Position numbers and translations under genes: made by a program. A model generated the notes under the pieces. The model saw nothing but the letters and a program-made list of their open reading frames with translations, ran no database searches and was not told the origin of the DNA. Shown here in pieces: positions 43,548-50,864 of a DNA stretch of 64,000 nucleotides (position 1 is the first letter of the stretch; the number at the start of each line of letters is the position of its first letter). This DNA comes from VRUE01 sp963704505 (GTDB lineage Bacteria > Actinomycetota > Thermoleophilia > Solirubrobacterales > 70-9): contig OY969912.1 of the NCBI GenBank assembly GCA_963704505.1, forward strand, positions 1,984,001 to 2,048,000. Reading direction: 5' to 3'.

Positions 43548-43653
43548 GAGGGCCGGGCACCCCTTTGAGCGGCTTGTACTTTTCGGCGCCCATCGACGGC
43601 CAGCCGGCAGCCCTCCACCGAAAAAGTTGAGCGAAAAGGGGTGCCCGGCCCTC
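43548..43653. repeat. Hairpin element, copy B
   Basis: Outer arms GAGGGCCGGGCACCCCTTT (43548-43566) and its exact complement (43635-43653); inner arms ACTTTTCGG (43578-43586) and CCGAAAAAGT (43618-43627). The asymmetric blocks CGGCTTGTACTTTTC and CACCGAAAAAGTTGAG match copy A on the opposite strand. It lies between the methyltransferase and rpmF. Confidence 0.8.
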
Positions 43654-43659
43654 CCTCGC

Positions 43660-43665
43660 TACCAT
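43660..43665 (+). promoter_or_regulatory. Predicted -10 element of rpmF (TACCAT)
   Basis: GCTACCAT is 9 bases before the ATG, the same octamer as before rpmB. It starts seven bases after hairpin element B. Confidence 0.5.
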
Positions 43666-43674
43666 GCACGACCA

Positions 43675-43890
43675 ATGGCCGTCCCAAAGAAGAGAACTTC
43701 ATCTGCGCGTCGCGACAAGCGGCGCGCCACCCACAAGGCAGAGAAGGCCCGCCTCAACAACTGCCCGCGCTGCCACAGCCCTCGCCTCCCGCACCGCGTC
43801 TGCCCGACTTGCGGCACGTACGCAGGGCGTGAGGTGATCTCGCACTCGATCGTCGATCCGACGACGGGTGCCACCGACGCCCAGGAGTGA
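43675..43890 (+). CDS. rpmF: 50S ribosomal protein L32
   Basis: Seventy-one residues: AVPKKRTSSARRDKRRATHK at the start, then NNCPRCHSPRLPHRVCPTCG with a four-Cys zinc site. A typical zinc-type L32. It overlaps plsX (TGATG), giving the rpmF-plsX-acpP fatty-acid/ribosome operon. Confidence 0.96.
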   Translation: MAVPKKRTSSARRDKRRATHKAEKARLNNCPRCHSPRLPHRVCPTCGTYAGREVISHSIVDPTTGATDAQE

Positions 43891-44912
43891 TGCCCGCCGG
43901 GCGCGGCGTGACCGTCGCCCTCGACGGCTTCGGCGCCGAGCAGGGCAGCCAGGCGCTCGCCGATGGCGTGCGCGCCGCGGCGGCCGATGGCATCGGCGTA
44001 CGCGTCTTCGGCCCGGCGGCTGACCTGCGGCTCGATCGGGTCGACGGGGTCGAGGTGATTCCCACCGACGAGTGGATCGCCAATGACGAAGACGCTGTTC
44101 CCGCCGTCCGCGCCCGGGCCGACGCCTCCGTCGTGCGCGCCGCCCGCGACGTCGCAGACGGGCCCTCGGACGCTCTCGTCAGCCACGGGTCGACGGGGGC
44201 GACGATGGCTGCGGCGACCTTCGGATTGCGCCGGCTGAAGGGAGTCCAGCGCCCGGCGCTCGCCGTCCAGCTTCCGGTTCCGGGCAAGCCTGTCCTCTTC
44301 CTCGACGTCGGCGCCAATGTCGACGTCCGTCCCCAGCACCTGGTCCAGTTCGCCTTCCTCGGCGCTGCCTTCAGCGAGGCCGTGCTCGGCGTCGCCGGCC
44401 CTCGGGTCGGTCTGCTGTCGGTCGGCGAGGAGGCAGGCAAGGGGCGCGAGGAGGTGGTCGAGGCAAACGCGCTGCTCGCCGGGTCCGAGGGGATCGAGTT
44501 CATCGGCAACATCGAGGGCGGTGACCTGCCGGCAGGGGTCGCCGACGTGGTCGTCACCGACGGGTTCACCGGCAACGTCGCGCTGAAGTTGATGGAGGGG
44601 ACCGCGAGCACCGTCGCCGGGGCGATCCGCGGCGCCGCCCGCTCGAACCCGGTCTCCGCCGTCGGCGGCATGCTGATGCGGCCCGCGCTCGGCGGCCTGC
44701 GTCGTGAGCTGCACCCCGACTCGACCGGGGGCGCGATCCTGCTCGGGCTTCGCGGGATCGCCGTCGTCGGCCACGGCAGCGCCGGTGCCGAGGGGATCGC
44801 CAACTCGGTGCGGCTCGCCGCCCGCGCGGTCGACGTCGGGGCGGTCGAGGCGACCGCGTCGCTGCTGCGCCGAGGGGGAGCGACCCGCGGCGTGATAGGA
44901 AAAGAGCAATGA
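43890..44912 (+). CDS. plsX: Phosphate acyltransferase PlsX
   Basis: Makes acyl-phosphate from acyl-ACP for phospholipid synthesis. The 340 residues align with PlsX throughout: VSHGSTGATMAAATFGLRRLKG, DVGANVDVRPQHLVQFAFLG, VGLLSVGEE, VVVTDGFTGNVALKLMEGT and GAILLGLRGIAVVGHGS. The N-terminal DAMGGDH motif is altered to DGFGAEQ. The ATG at 43890 overlaps the rpmF stop; GTG at 43887 is in frame. Confidence 0.92.
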   Translation: MPAGRGVTVALDGFGAEQGSQALADGVRAAAADGIGVRVFGPAADLRLDRVDGVEVIPTDEWIANDEDAVPAVRARADASVVRAARDVADGPSDALVSHGSTGATMAAATFGLRRLKGVQRPALAVQLPVPGKPVLFLDVGANVDVRPQHLVQFAFLGAAFSEAVLGVAGPRVGLLSVGEEAGKGREEVVEANALLAGSEGIEFIGNIEGGDLPAGVADVVVTDGFTGNVALKLMEGTASTVAGAIRGAARSNPVSAVGGMLMRPALGGLRRELHPDSTGGAILLGLRGIAVVGHGSAGAEGIANSVRLAARAVDVGAVEATASLLRRGGATRGVIGKEQ

Positions 44913-45154
44913 CCAAGGACGAGGTACTCACCCTGGTTCGCGACCACCTCGCCGAGGAGCTCGAAGTCGACCCCTCGCGGATCGAGCCCGGGACCCGCTT
45001 CAAGGAGGATCTCGACGCCGACTCGCTCGACCTCTATGAGCTCGTGATGGAGCTCGAGGACAACTACGGGGTCGCCGTCTCCGAGGAGCAGGCGACGAGG
45101 ATCAAGACCGTCGGCGACGCAGTCGATTTCGTCGTCGCGCACGCCCCGGCTTGA
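44909..45154 (+). CDS. acpP: Acyl carrier protein
   Basis: Acidic 81-residue protein with the phosphopantetheine site DADSLD (Ser about residue 38) followed by LYELVMELEDNYGVAVSEEQ. Overlaps plsX and rnc by four bases each, in the usual plsX-acpP-rnc order. Confidence 0.96.
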   Translation: MTKDEVLTLVRDHLAEELEVDPSRIEPGTRFKEDLDADSLDLYELVMELEDNYGVAVSEEQATRIKTVGDAVDFVVAHAPA

Positions 45155-45825
45155 GCACGCTGGCCGAATTGATCCTGGAGCTGCCCGAGGAGCTGCGGCA
45201 GCAGGCCCTTACCCACGCAACCTGGACCACCGATCGCTCCGACTCCTACGAGCGGCTCGCCTACCTCGGCGACAGCGTCCTCGCCCTCGCGGTCGCCTCC
45301 GACCTGGTCGAGCGCTTCCCGACGGTCGACGCCGGTGGCCTGACCAAGATCCACAACCAGGCCGTCAGCGGCGTCTCCTGCGCCGTTGTCGGGCATTCGC
45401 TCGGGGTGCCGGAGATGCTCGCCGGGGCGGAGCCGAAGTCCGAGCTCGCGATCCCCGCGAAGGTCCTCCTCGCCGGCGCCCGGGCACTGCCGGAGGTCAC
45501 CGAGGCGCTGATCGGGGCCTGCTTCCTCGCCTTCGGCTACGAGCGCGCCGCTCCGGCGGTCGTCGACGCCTTCGAGGGCCGGATCGAGGACGCCGAGAGC
45601 TCTCCGGCAGACTCCAAGTCGGCGCTCCAGGAGCTGCTCGCGCAGCGTGGCGCGCGCGTAAGCTACGAGGTGATCGCCGAATCCGGGCCCGCGCACCAGC
45701 GCACGTTCGAGGTCGCGGCGGTCGTCGATTCCGAGCGCGTGGGCATGGGAGAGGGACGCAGCAAGAAGGTCGCCGAGCAAGCGGCGGCGGAGCAGGCCCT
45801 CGGCCGCATCCGGGGACAGGGTTAG
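45151..45825 (+). CDS. rnc: Ribonuclease III with non-canonical metal-site residues
   Basis: Double-strand RNA endonuclease for rRNA and mRNA processing, 224 residues: RNase III domain (1-145) then a dsRNA-binding domain (about 150-222, SALQELLAQRG; EGRSKKVAEQAAAEQAL). The signature reads ERLAYLGDSVL, so the second Glu of ERLEFLGD (E. coli E41) is A37; D41 is kept. The second metal region reads LPEVTEALIG: the Asp equivalent to D114 is E115, while E118 (E117 of E. coli) is kept. Catalysis may be weakened or differently metal-dependent. Confidence 0.9.
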   Translation: MSTLAELILELPEELRQQALTHATWTTDRSDSYERLAYLGDSVLALAVASDLVERFPTVDAGGLTKIHNQAVSGVSCAVVGHSLGVPEMLAGAEPKSELAIPAKVLLAGARALPEVTEALIGACFLAFGYERAAPAVVDAFEGRIEDAESSPADSKSALQELLAQRGARVSYEVIAESGPAHQRTFEVAAVVDSERVGMGEGRSKKVAEQAAAEQALGRIRGQG

Positions 45826-45828
45826 GGT
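45823..45828 (+). promoter_or_regulatory. Possible -10 element of smc (TAGGGT)
   Basis: TAGGGT includes the rnc stop codon and is 6 bases before the smc ATG. It could give smc its own leaderless transcript. Confidence 0.35.
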
Positions 45829-45834
45829 CAAAGC

Positions 45835-48294
45835 ATGTATCTGAAATCGATCGAGATGAAGGGGTTCAAGTCGTTCCCCGAGCGGGCGCGGCTCGAGTTC
45901 TCGCCCGGCGTCAGCGTGATCGTCGGCCCCAACGGCTCCGGCAAGTCGAACATCACCGACGCGGTCCTCTGGGCCCTGGGTGAGCAGAGCCCCGGCGCGA
46001 TCCGCGGCGCCACCATGCAGGACGTGATCTCGGCCGGCGGCAAAGGCGTCGGCCGGCGCAGCGCTGCCGAGGTCGAGGTGGTGATCGATAACGGCGAAGG
46101 CCGTGCGGCGACCGAGTTTGCCGAGATCGCCGTCGAGCGCACCCTCGACCGCTCCGGCGACGGCGGCTACCGGCTGAACGGAGCCCGCTGCCGGCTCGCC
46201 GACGTGACCGAGGTCCTCTCCGACACCAACCTCGGCCGCGAGATGCACTCCGTGATCAGCCAGGGCAGGGTCGAGACGATCATCCACTCCAAACCGCGTG
46301 AGCGGCGCCTCCTGGTCGAGGAGGCTGCCGGCCTCGGCAAGCACCGCAAGCGCCGCCGGCGCGCCGAGCTGAAACTGCGGGCCGCCGGCGACAACCTCGA
46401 CCGCGCGCTCGATGTCGAGCGCGAGGCGCGGGCCCGGCTGCGCCCACTGAAGCGCCAGGCACAGGCGGCCGAGCTCGGCGCCAGGATCGAAAAGGACGAG
46501 CTGGAACTGCGCGGCAGGCTGGTCGCCGAGGAGCTTCGCTTCGGCGAGGACAGGGCACTGGCTGCCGAGAAGACAGCCGTGGCGGCGCGCGCCGAGCGGG
46601 CCCGTCTCGACCAGTCGCTCGCCGAGGTCAGCGGCAAGCGCCGCGAGGCCGAGGAGCGCTTCGCCGCGCGTGACCGCGAGCGGACCCAGGCCTGGGGAGT
46701 GCTGACCCAACTTCGCTCCGAGCAGCAGCGGGTCGCGCTGCGCGCCTCGACCCTCGGCGACCGCGAGACCGAGCTGTCTTCCCGGCTAGAGGCCCTGCGG
46801 GTCGAGCTCGGCCCTCTGACCCTGGACCTCGACGCCGGCGCGAGCGCTTCGCCGGCCGAGCGCGCAGTCAAGCTCGAGGCGGAGTTCGGCGAGATCGACG
46901 CCGGCCTGACGGCCGCCGCCGAGGGGCTCGCCAAGGCCCGCTCGGACGACGAGAGCGAGTCGGCCCGCGAGAAAGCGCTGGGCAGCGTCCAGAGCGGCGC
47001 CGAGCGCGCGATCCAGCACGCCCGCCGCGCCGAGGGCCTGGTCGGCGAGCGCTACCGCGAGGCGGTGCGCAAGAGGCTGGCCGACGGCGAGGAGCTGCTG
47101 GCCGAGGCGAGCGCCGCCTGCGCCGCTGCCGGCGCCGCCGAGGCGGCGATCCGCTCCAGGGTCGCGACGATCGAGGCCAAGGTCGTCGGCGGCGAGGGCG
47201 ACGGCGATGAGATCGCCGAGGAGATGCGGGCCTGCTCGCGGCGCGAGTACGAGATCCAGTCGGAGCTGAAAACCGCTTCCGACAAGCTGACCGCGGCCGA
47301 GGTCGAGGCGGCTCAGCTCGGCGATCGCCGAGCCGAGGCGGCCAAGGAGCTGGCCTCGATCGCCGAGCGGCTCGGCGCCGAGGTCGAGCCGGCCGAGAAG
47401 CCGCTCTCCGACGAGGAGCGTGCCGAGATCGACCGCAAGCTGGAGCGGCTCGACCGGCGCCGGGCTCAGATCGGACCGGTCAACCCGCTCGCCGAGCGCG
47501 AATACGAGGAGGAGCGCGAGCACGTCGAGCTGCTCCAGGTCCAGCGCGAGGACACCGAGCGCGGCATGCGCGAGCTCGAGTCGCTGATCCGCGACATCGA
47601 CAACGAGATCGAGCGGGCGTTCGAGGAGACCTTCGAGGCCACTTCGAAGAACTTCGAGGAGATGGTCGAGCATCTCTTCCCGGGCGGCCGCGGCAAGCTG
47701 CGGCGGGTCAGCCTGCGGCCGGTGCGCGACTCCGAGCGCCCCAGCGGCGAGCAGGAGGCGCCGACCGACGCGGTCGAGCCCGAGCCCGAGGAGGAGGAGG
47801 AAGAACAGCGCGAGGAGCTCGGAGTCGAGATCGAGGTGACCCCCGCCGGCAAGTCGACCCGCAAGCTCTCGCTGCTCTCCGGTGGCGAGAAGTCGCTGGT
47901 CGCCCTGGCCTTCGTCTTCGCCGTCTTCCTCGCCCGGCCCTGCCCGTTCTACATCCTCGACGAGGTCGAGGCCGCCCTCGACGACGCCAACATCGACCGC
48001 TTCCTGCAGCTGGTCCGGCGCTTCTCCGACCGCGCCCAGTTCGTCATCGTCACCCACCAGAAACGGACCATGGACGCCGCCGACGTGCTCTACGGGGTGA
48101 CGATGGGCGACGACGGCGTCACCAAGGTCGTCTCGCGACGCCTGCCCCGCGAAGAGGAAGCCAGTCCCGTCGCCGAGGGCCCGCCGCCCTTCGCCGGGAT
48201 CGCCGCCGGGGATGCGGTCTCCGAGGACGATGAGGCCGAGCCGGCGCTCGAGCCCGCGGCTGCGCCCCTGCGCGACTCTGCTGAAGCTGCCTAG
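45835..48294 (+). CDS. smc: Short chromosome-partition SMC protein lacking a recognisable hinge
   Basis: Condensin ATPase at the standard rnc-smc-ftsY locus. The N-terminal head is canonical: MYLKSIEMKGFKSFPERA, Walker A GPNGSGKSN (31-39), ALGEQSPGAIRG and ISQGRVETIIHSKP. The C-terminal head is complete: signature LLSGGEKSL (about 680-687), Walker B FYILDEVEAALDD and VTHQKRTMDAAD. Yet the total is 819 residues, against roughly 1150-1200 for bacterial SMC. Between the heads lie only about 470 residues of Glu/Arg/Ala coiled coil; no globular Gly-rich hinge and no CxxC hook is visible. One uninterrupted frame, so not an obvious frameshift. Confidence 0.9.
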   Translation: MYLKSIEMKGFKSFPERARLEFSPGVSVIVGPNGSGKSNITDAVLWALGEQSPGAIRGATMQDVISAGGKGVGRRSAAEVEVVIDNGEGRAATEFAEIAVERTLDRSGDGGYRLNGARCRLADVTEVLSDTNLGREMHSVISQGRVETIIHSKPRERRLLVEEAAGLGKHRKRRRRAELKLRAAGDNLDRALDVEREARARLRPLKRQAQAAELGARIEKDELELRGRLVAEELRFGEDRALAAEKTAVAARAERARLDQSLAEVSGKRREAEERFAARDRERTQAWGVLTQLRSEQQRVALRASTLGDRETELSSRLEALRVELGPLTLDLDAGASASPAERAVKLEAEFGEIDAGLTAAAEGLAKARSDDESESAREKALGSVQSGAERAIQHARRAEGLVGERYREAVRKRLADGEELLAEASAACAAAGAAEAAIRSRVATIEAKVVGGEGDGDEIAEEMRACSRREYEIQSELKTASDKLTAAEVEAAQLGDRRAEAAKELASIAERLGAEVEPAEKPLSDEERAEIDRKLERLDRRRAQIGPVNPLAEREYEEEREHVELLQVQREDTERGMRELESLIRDIDNEIERAFEETFEATSKNFEEMVEHLFPGGRGKLRRVSLRPVRDSERPSGEQEAPTDAVEPEPEEEEEEQREELGVEIEVTPAGKSTRKLSLLSGGEKSLVALAFVFAVFLARPCPFYILDEVEAALDDANIDRFLQLVRRFSDRAQFVIVTHQKRTMDAADVLYGVTMGDDGVTKVVSRRLPREEEASPVAEGPPPFAGIAAGDAVSEDDEAEPALEPAAAPLRDSAEAA

Positions 48295-48356
48295 CCCGTC
48301 CTCGCTATTCTCAGCCGGCGGATTCGGCAACGTGCCGAGCGGGAAGGAGAGGGGCG

Positions 48357-49793
48357 ATGGCGCAGCGTCACATGGACAGGTTGACGTCGTTCGACACCTC
48401 GTTCCTGACCAACGAGAAATCGAACGGCCACATGGCGATCGGCGCGATCATGGTCTGCGAGGGCTCGGCGCCGAGCTACGACGACTTCGTCACCCACATC
48501 CGCAGCCGCCTGCACCTGCTGCCGCGCCTGCGCCAGAAGCTCGCCTGGCCGCCGCTCCGCATGGGCACGCCGATGTGGGTCGACGACCCCGATTTCGACG
48601 TCTCCAAGCACGTCGGCCACGTCACCCTGCCATCGCCGGGGACCGACGCCCAGTTCCACGAGGTGATCGGCGAGTACCTCTCGCCGCCACTCGATCGCTC
48701 CAAGCCGCTTTGGGAGCTTTGGCTGACCGACGGCTTCGAGGACGACCGCTTCGGGATCATCTACAAGACCCACCACTCGATGGCCGACGGGATATCGGCG
48801 ACCGACGTGGGCATGCTGCTCTTCGACGTCGAGCCCAAGGACGAGATCGTCCGCACCGAAGAGCCCTGGAACCCGAGCAAGCCGCCCTCGAAGGCGCATC
48901 TTTTGTCGCTTTCGGTCCGCGGCTTCTTCGGCATGTTCCGACGTTCGTTCCGCTGGCTGCGCGACGCGCTGGAGGACCCGGGCAAAGCCCGCAAGCGCAG
49001 CATCGACGGGATCGTCGGCCTCTGGGAGGTCGGCTGGAACCTGACCAAGCCGGCGCCGCCGGTCGCCTTCAACACAGACATCAGCCCGGACCGCAGCTTC
49101 ACCTGGACGACAAGTGAGCTCGACGGCTTCAAACTGATCAAGAACACCCTCGGCGGCACCGTCAACGACGTCAGCCTCGCCGTCGCCGCGGGGGCACTTC
49201 GTCGCTGGCTGGTCGAGCGCGACGCAGACGTCGACAAGCTCGAGTTGAGCGCCCTGGTCCCGGTCTCGGTGCGGACGGAGAACGAGCACGGCGAGCTCGG
49301 CAACCGGCTGACGGCGATGCGCGGGCCGCTCCCGGTGCACGTCGCCGACCCGGTCGAGAGGCTGCATTTCGTCGCCAAGGAGATGAACGAGCTGAAGGCG
49401 TCCAAACAGGCGCTCGGGGCGGAAGCGATCTGGGGCCTCAACGACTGGTTCCGCGAGTTCGCTCCGCCGGTCCTGCTCAACCCGACCGCGGCGATCAACT
49501 TCTCGACCCGCCTGTTCAACATGCTGGTCACGAACTTTCCCGGCCCCCAGGTTCCGTTCTTCGTGCTCGGTCGCGAGCTGACCGCGGTCTACCCGATCGG
49601 GTTCCTCGCCCAGAACCACGCCCTCGCCGTGGCGATGTTCAGCTACAACGGCCACATGCACTTCGGCCTGCTCGCCGATCGGGCGACGGTCGACGACCTC
49701 GATTCGATCGCCCGATACATGGACGAGTGCGTGCAGGAGCTGCTCGACGCCTCCGGGGCGAGCACCACCGAGACCCGCCCCCAGCTGGTCTAG
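48357..49793 (+). CDS. Wax ester synthase / diacylglycerol acyltransferase (WS/DGAT)
   Basis: Acyltransferase of 478 residues making triacylglycerol or wax esters from acyl-CoA. The catalytic HHSMADG motif (residues 139-145, HHxxxDG) is intact; the N-terminal MDRLTSFDTSFL, PLDRSKPLWELWLTDGF and NVSLAVA-type NDVSLAVAAGALRRWL motifs also fit. It has a strong GGAAGGAGAGG ribosome-binding site. Its place between smc and ftsY is unusual; it points to storage-lipid metabolism, frequent in actinomycetes. Confidence 0.93.
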   Translation: MAQRHMDRLTSFDTSFLTNEKSNGHMAIGAIMVCEGSAPSYDDFVTHIRSRLHLLPRLRQKLAWPPLRMGTPMWVDDPDFDVSKHVGHVTLPSPGTDAQFHEVIGEYLSPPLDRSKPLWELWLTDGFEDDRFGIIYKTHHSMADGISATDVGMLLFDVEPKDEIVRTEEPWNPSKPPSKAHLLSLSVRGFFGMFRRSFRWLRDALEDPGKARKRSIDGIVGLWEVGWNLTKPAPPVAFNTDISPDRSFTWTTSELDGFKLIKNTLGGTVNDVSLAVAAGALRRWLVERDADVDKLELSALVPVSVRTENEHGELGNRLTAMRGPLPVHVADPVERLHFVAKEMNELKASKQALGAEAIWGLNDWFREFAPPVLLNPTAAINFSTRLFNMLVTNFPGPQVPFFVLGRELTAVYPIGFLAQNHALAVAMFSYNGHMHFGLLADRATVDDLDSIARYMDECVQELLDASGASTTETRPQLV

Positions 49794-49810
49794 CCGCGCC
49801 GCCCGCCAGA

Positions 49811-49816
49811 TAGCCT
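49811..49816 (+). promoter_or_regulatory. Predicted -10 element of ftsY (TAGCCT)
   Basis: TAGCCT is 9 bases before the ftsY ATG, with no ribosome-binding site. Confidence 0.4.
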
Positions 49817-49825
49817 GCCGCGACG

Positions 49826-50827
49826 ATGGCGACCAGCTGGCAGGACATCCTCGACCTGGGGGCGCGAGCGCCTCGGGAGCCCGCCGCGGCCGAGGAGGCC
49901 GAGGGGGAGTCGGGCCGCGGCGTTTTCCGGCGGCTGCGCGAGTCGCTCACGAAAAGCCGCAAAGCGCTGACCGAGGAGATCTCGGCGAGCCTCTTCGAGA
50001 AACTCGACGACGAGGCCTGGGAGCGGCTCGAGGAGGCGCTGATCCTCGCCGACGTCGGCGCCCCGACGACCGCCAAGGTGGTCGAGCGCCTCGAGCAGGA
50101 AGTCGATGCCGGCACCGTCTCGCCCGACGGGGAAGCGGTCCGCACTCGGCTGATCGAGATCCTCGCCGAGGTCGCCGCGACGGCGCGTGCCCCGATCGAC
50201 CTCAGCGGCGAGCCCGCCGTCCTGCTCATGGTCGGCGTCAACGGCACCGGAAAGACGACGACGATCGGCAAGATCGCCTGGCACCTTTCGCGAGAATTCG
50301 GCCTCTCGGTGATCCTCGCGGCTGCCGACACCTATCGCGCCGCCGCCGCCGAGCAGCTCGCCGAGTGGGCCGACCGGGCCGGGGCGGAACTGATCCGCTC
50401 GGCTCCCGGGGGCGACCCCGGTGCCGTCGCCTACGATGCGATCGACGCGGCTCGCGCGCGCGGCGCCGACGTCGTCATCGTCGATACGGCCGGCCGCCTC
50501 CACACCGAGGGCAACCTGATGGAGGAGCTGGCCAAGGTGCGGCGCGTCATCGCCAAGCAGATCCCCGACGCCCCGCACGAGACGCTGATCTCGATCGACG
50601 CGACCACCGGCCAGAACGGGCTGCGCCAGGCCAAGGTCTTCTCCGAAGCGGCCGAGGTCGACGGGGTCGTCCTGACCAAGCTCGACGGCACCGCCAAGGG
50701 CGGGATCACCCTCGCGATCGCCGATGAGCTGGGCATCCCGGTGAAGTTGATCGGGACCGGCGAGAAGCTCGAGGACCTGGGCCCCTTCGACCCGGACGAG
50801 TTCGCCGCGGCGCTGCTCTCCGAGTGA
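49826..50827 (+). CDS. ftsY: Signal recognition particle receptor FtsY
   Basis: SRP-receptor GTPase that delivers nascent membrane proteins to the translocon. A short acidic A region (residues 1-45), the N domain helices to about 120, then the G domain: GVNGTGKTTTIGKIAWHL (G1), DTYRAAAAEQL, VDTAGRLHTEGNLMEEL (G3) and TKLDGTAKGG. Length 333 residues. Its partner Ffh is the next gene. Confidence 0.96.
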   Translation: MATSWQDILDLGARAPREPAAAEEAEGESGRGVFRRLRESLTKSRKALTEEISASLFEKLDDEAWERLEEALILADVGAPTTAKVVERLEQEVDAGTVSPDGEAVRTRLIEILAEVAATARAPIDLSGEPAVLLMVGVNGTGKTTTIGKIAWHLSREFGLSVILAAADTYRAAAAEQLAEWADRAGAELIRSAPGGDPGAVAYDAIDAARARGADVVIVDTAGRLHTEGNLMEELAKVRRVIAKQIPDAPHETLISIDATTGQNGLRQAKVFSEAAEVDGVVLTKLDGTAKGGITLAIADELGIPVKLIGTGEKLEDLGPFDPDEFAAALLSE

Positions 50828-50850
50828 CCCTGGGCGAGCAGCCTGTGGCC

Positions 50851-50856
50851 TAAGCT
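50851..50856 (+). promoter_or_regulatory. Predicted -10 element of ffh (TAAGCT)
   Basis: TAAGCT lies 8 bases before the ffh ATG in a 37-base gap. Confidence 0.4.
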
Positions 50857-50864
50857 CCTGGGCC

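Noticed and set aside
46820..47280. Internal frameshift in smc hiding a hinge
   Set aside because: The frame is continuous with consistent codon usage and coiled-coil composition; no alternative frame shows hinge-like sequence in this stretch.
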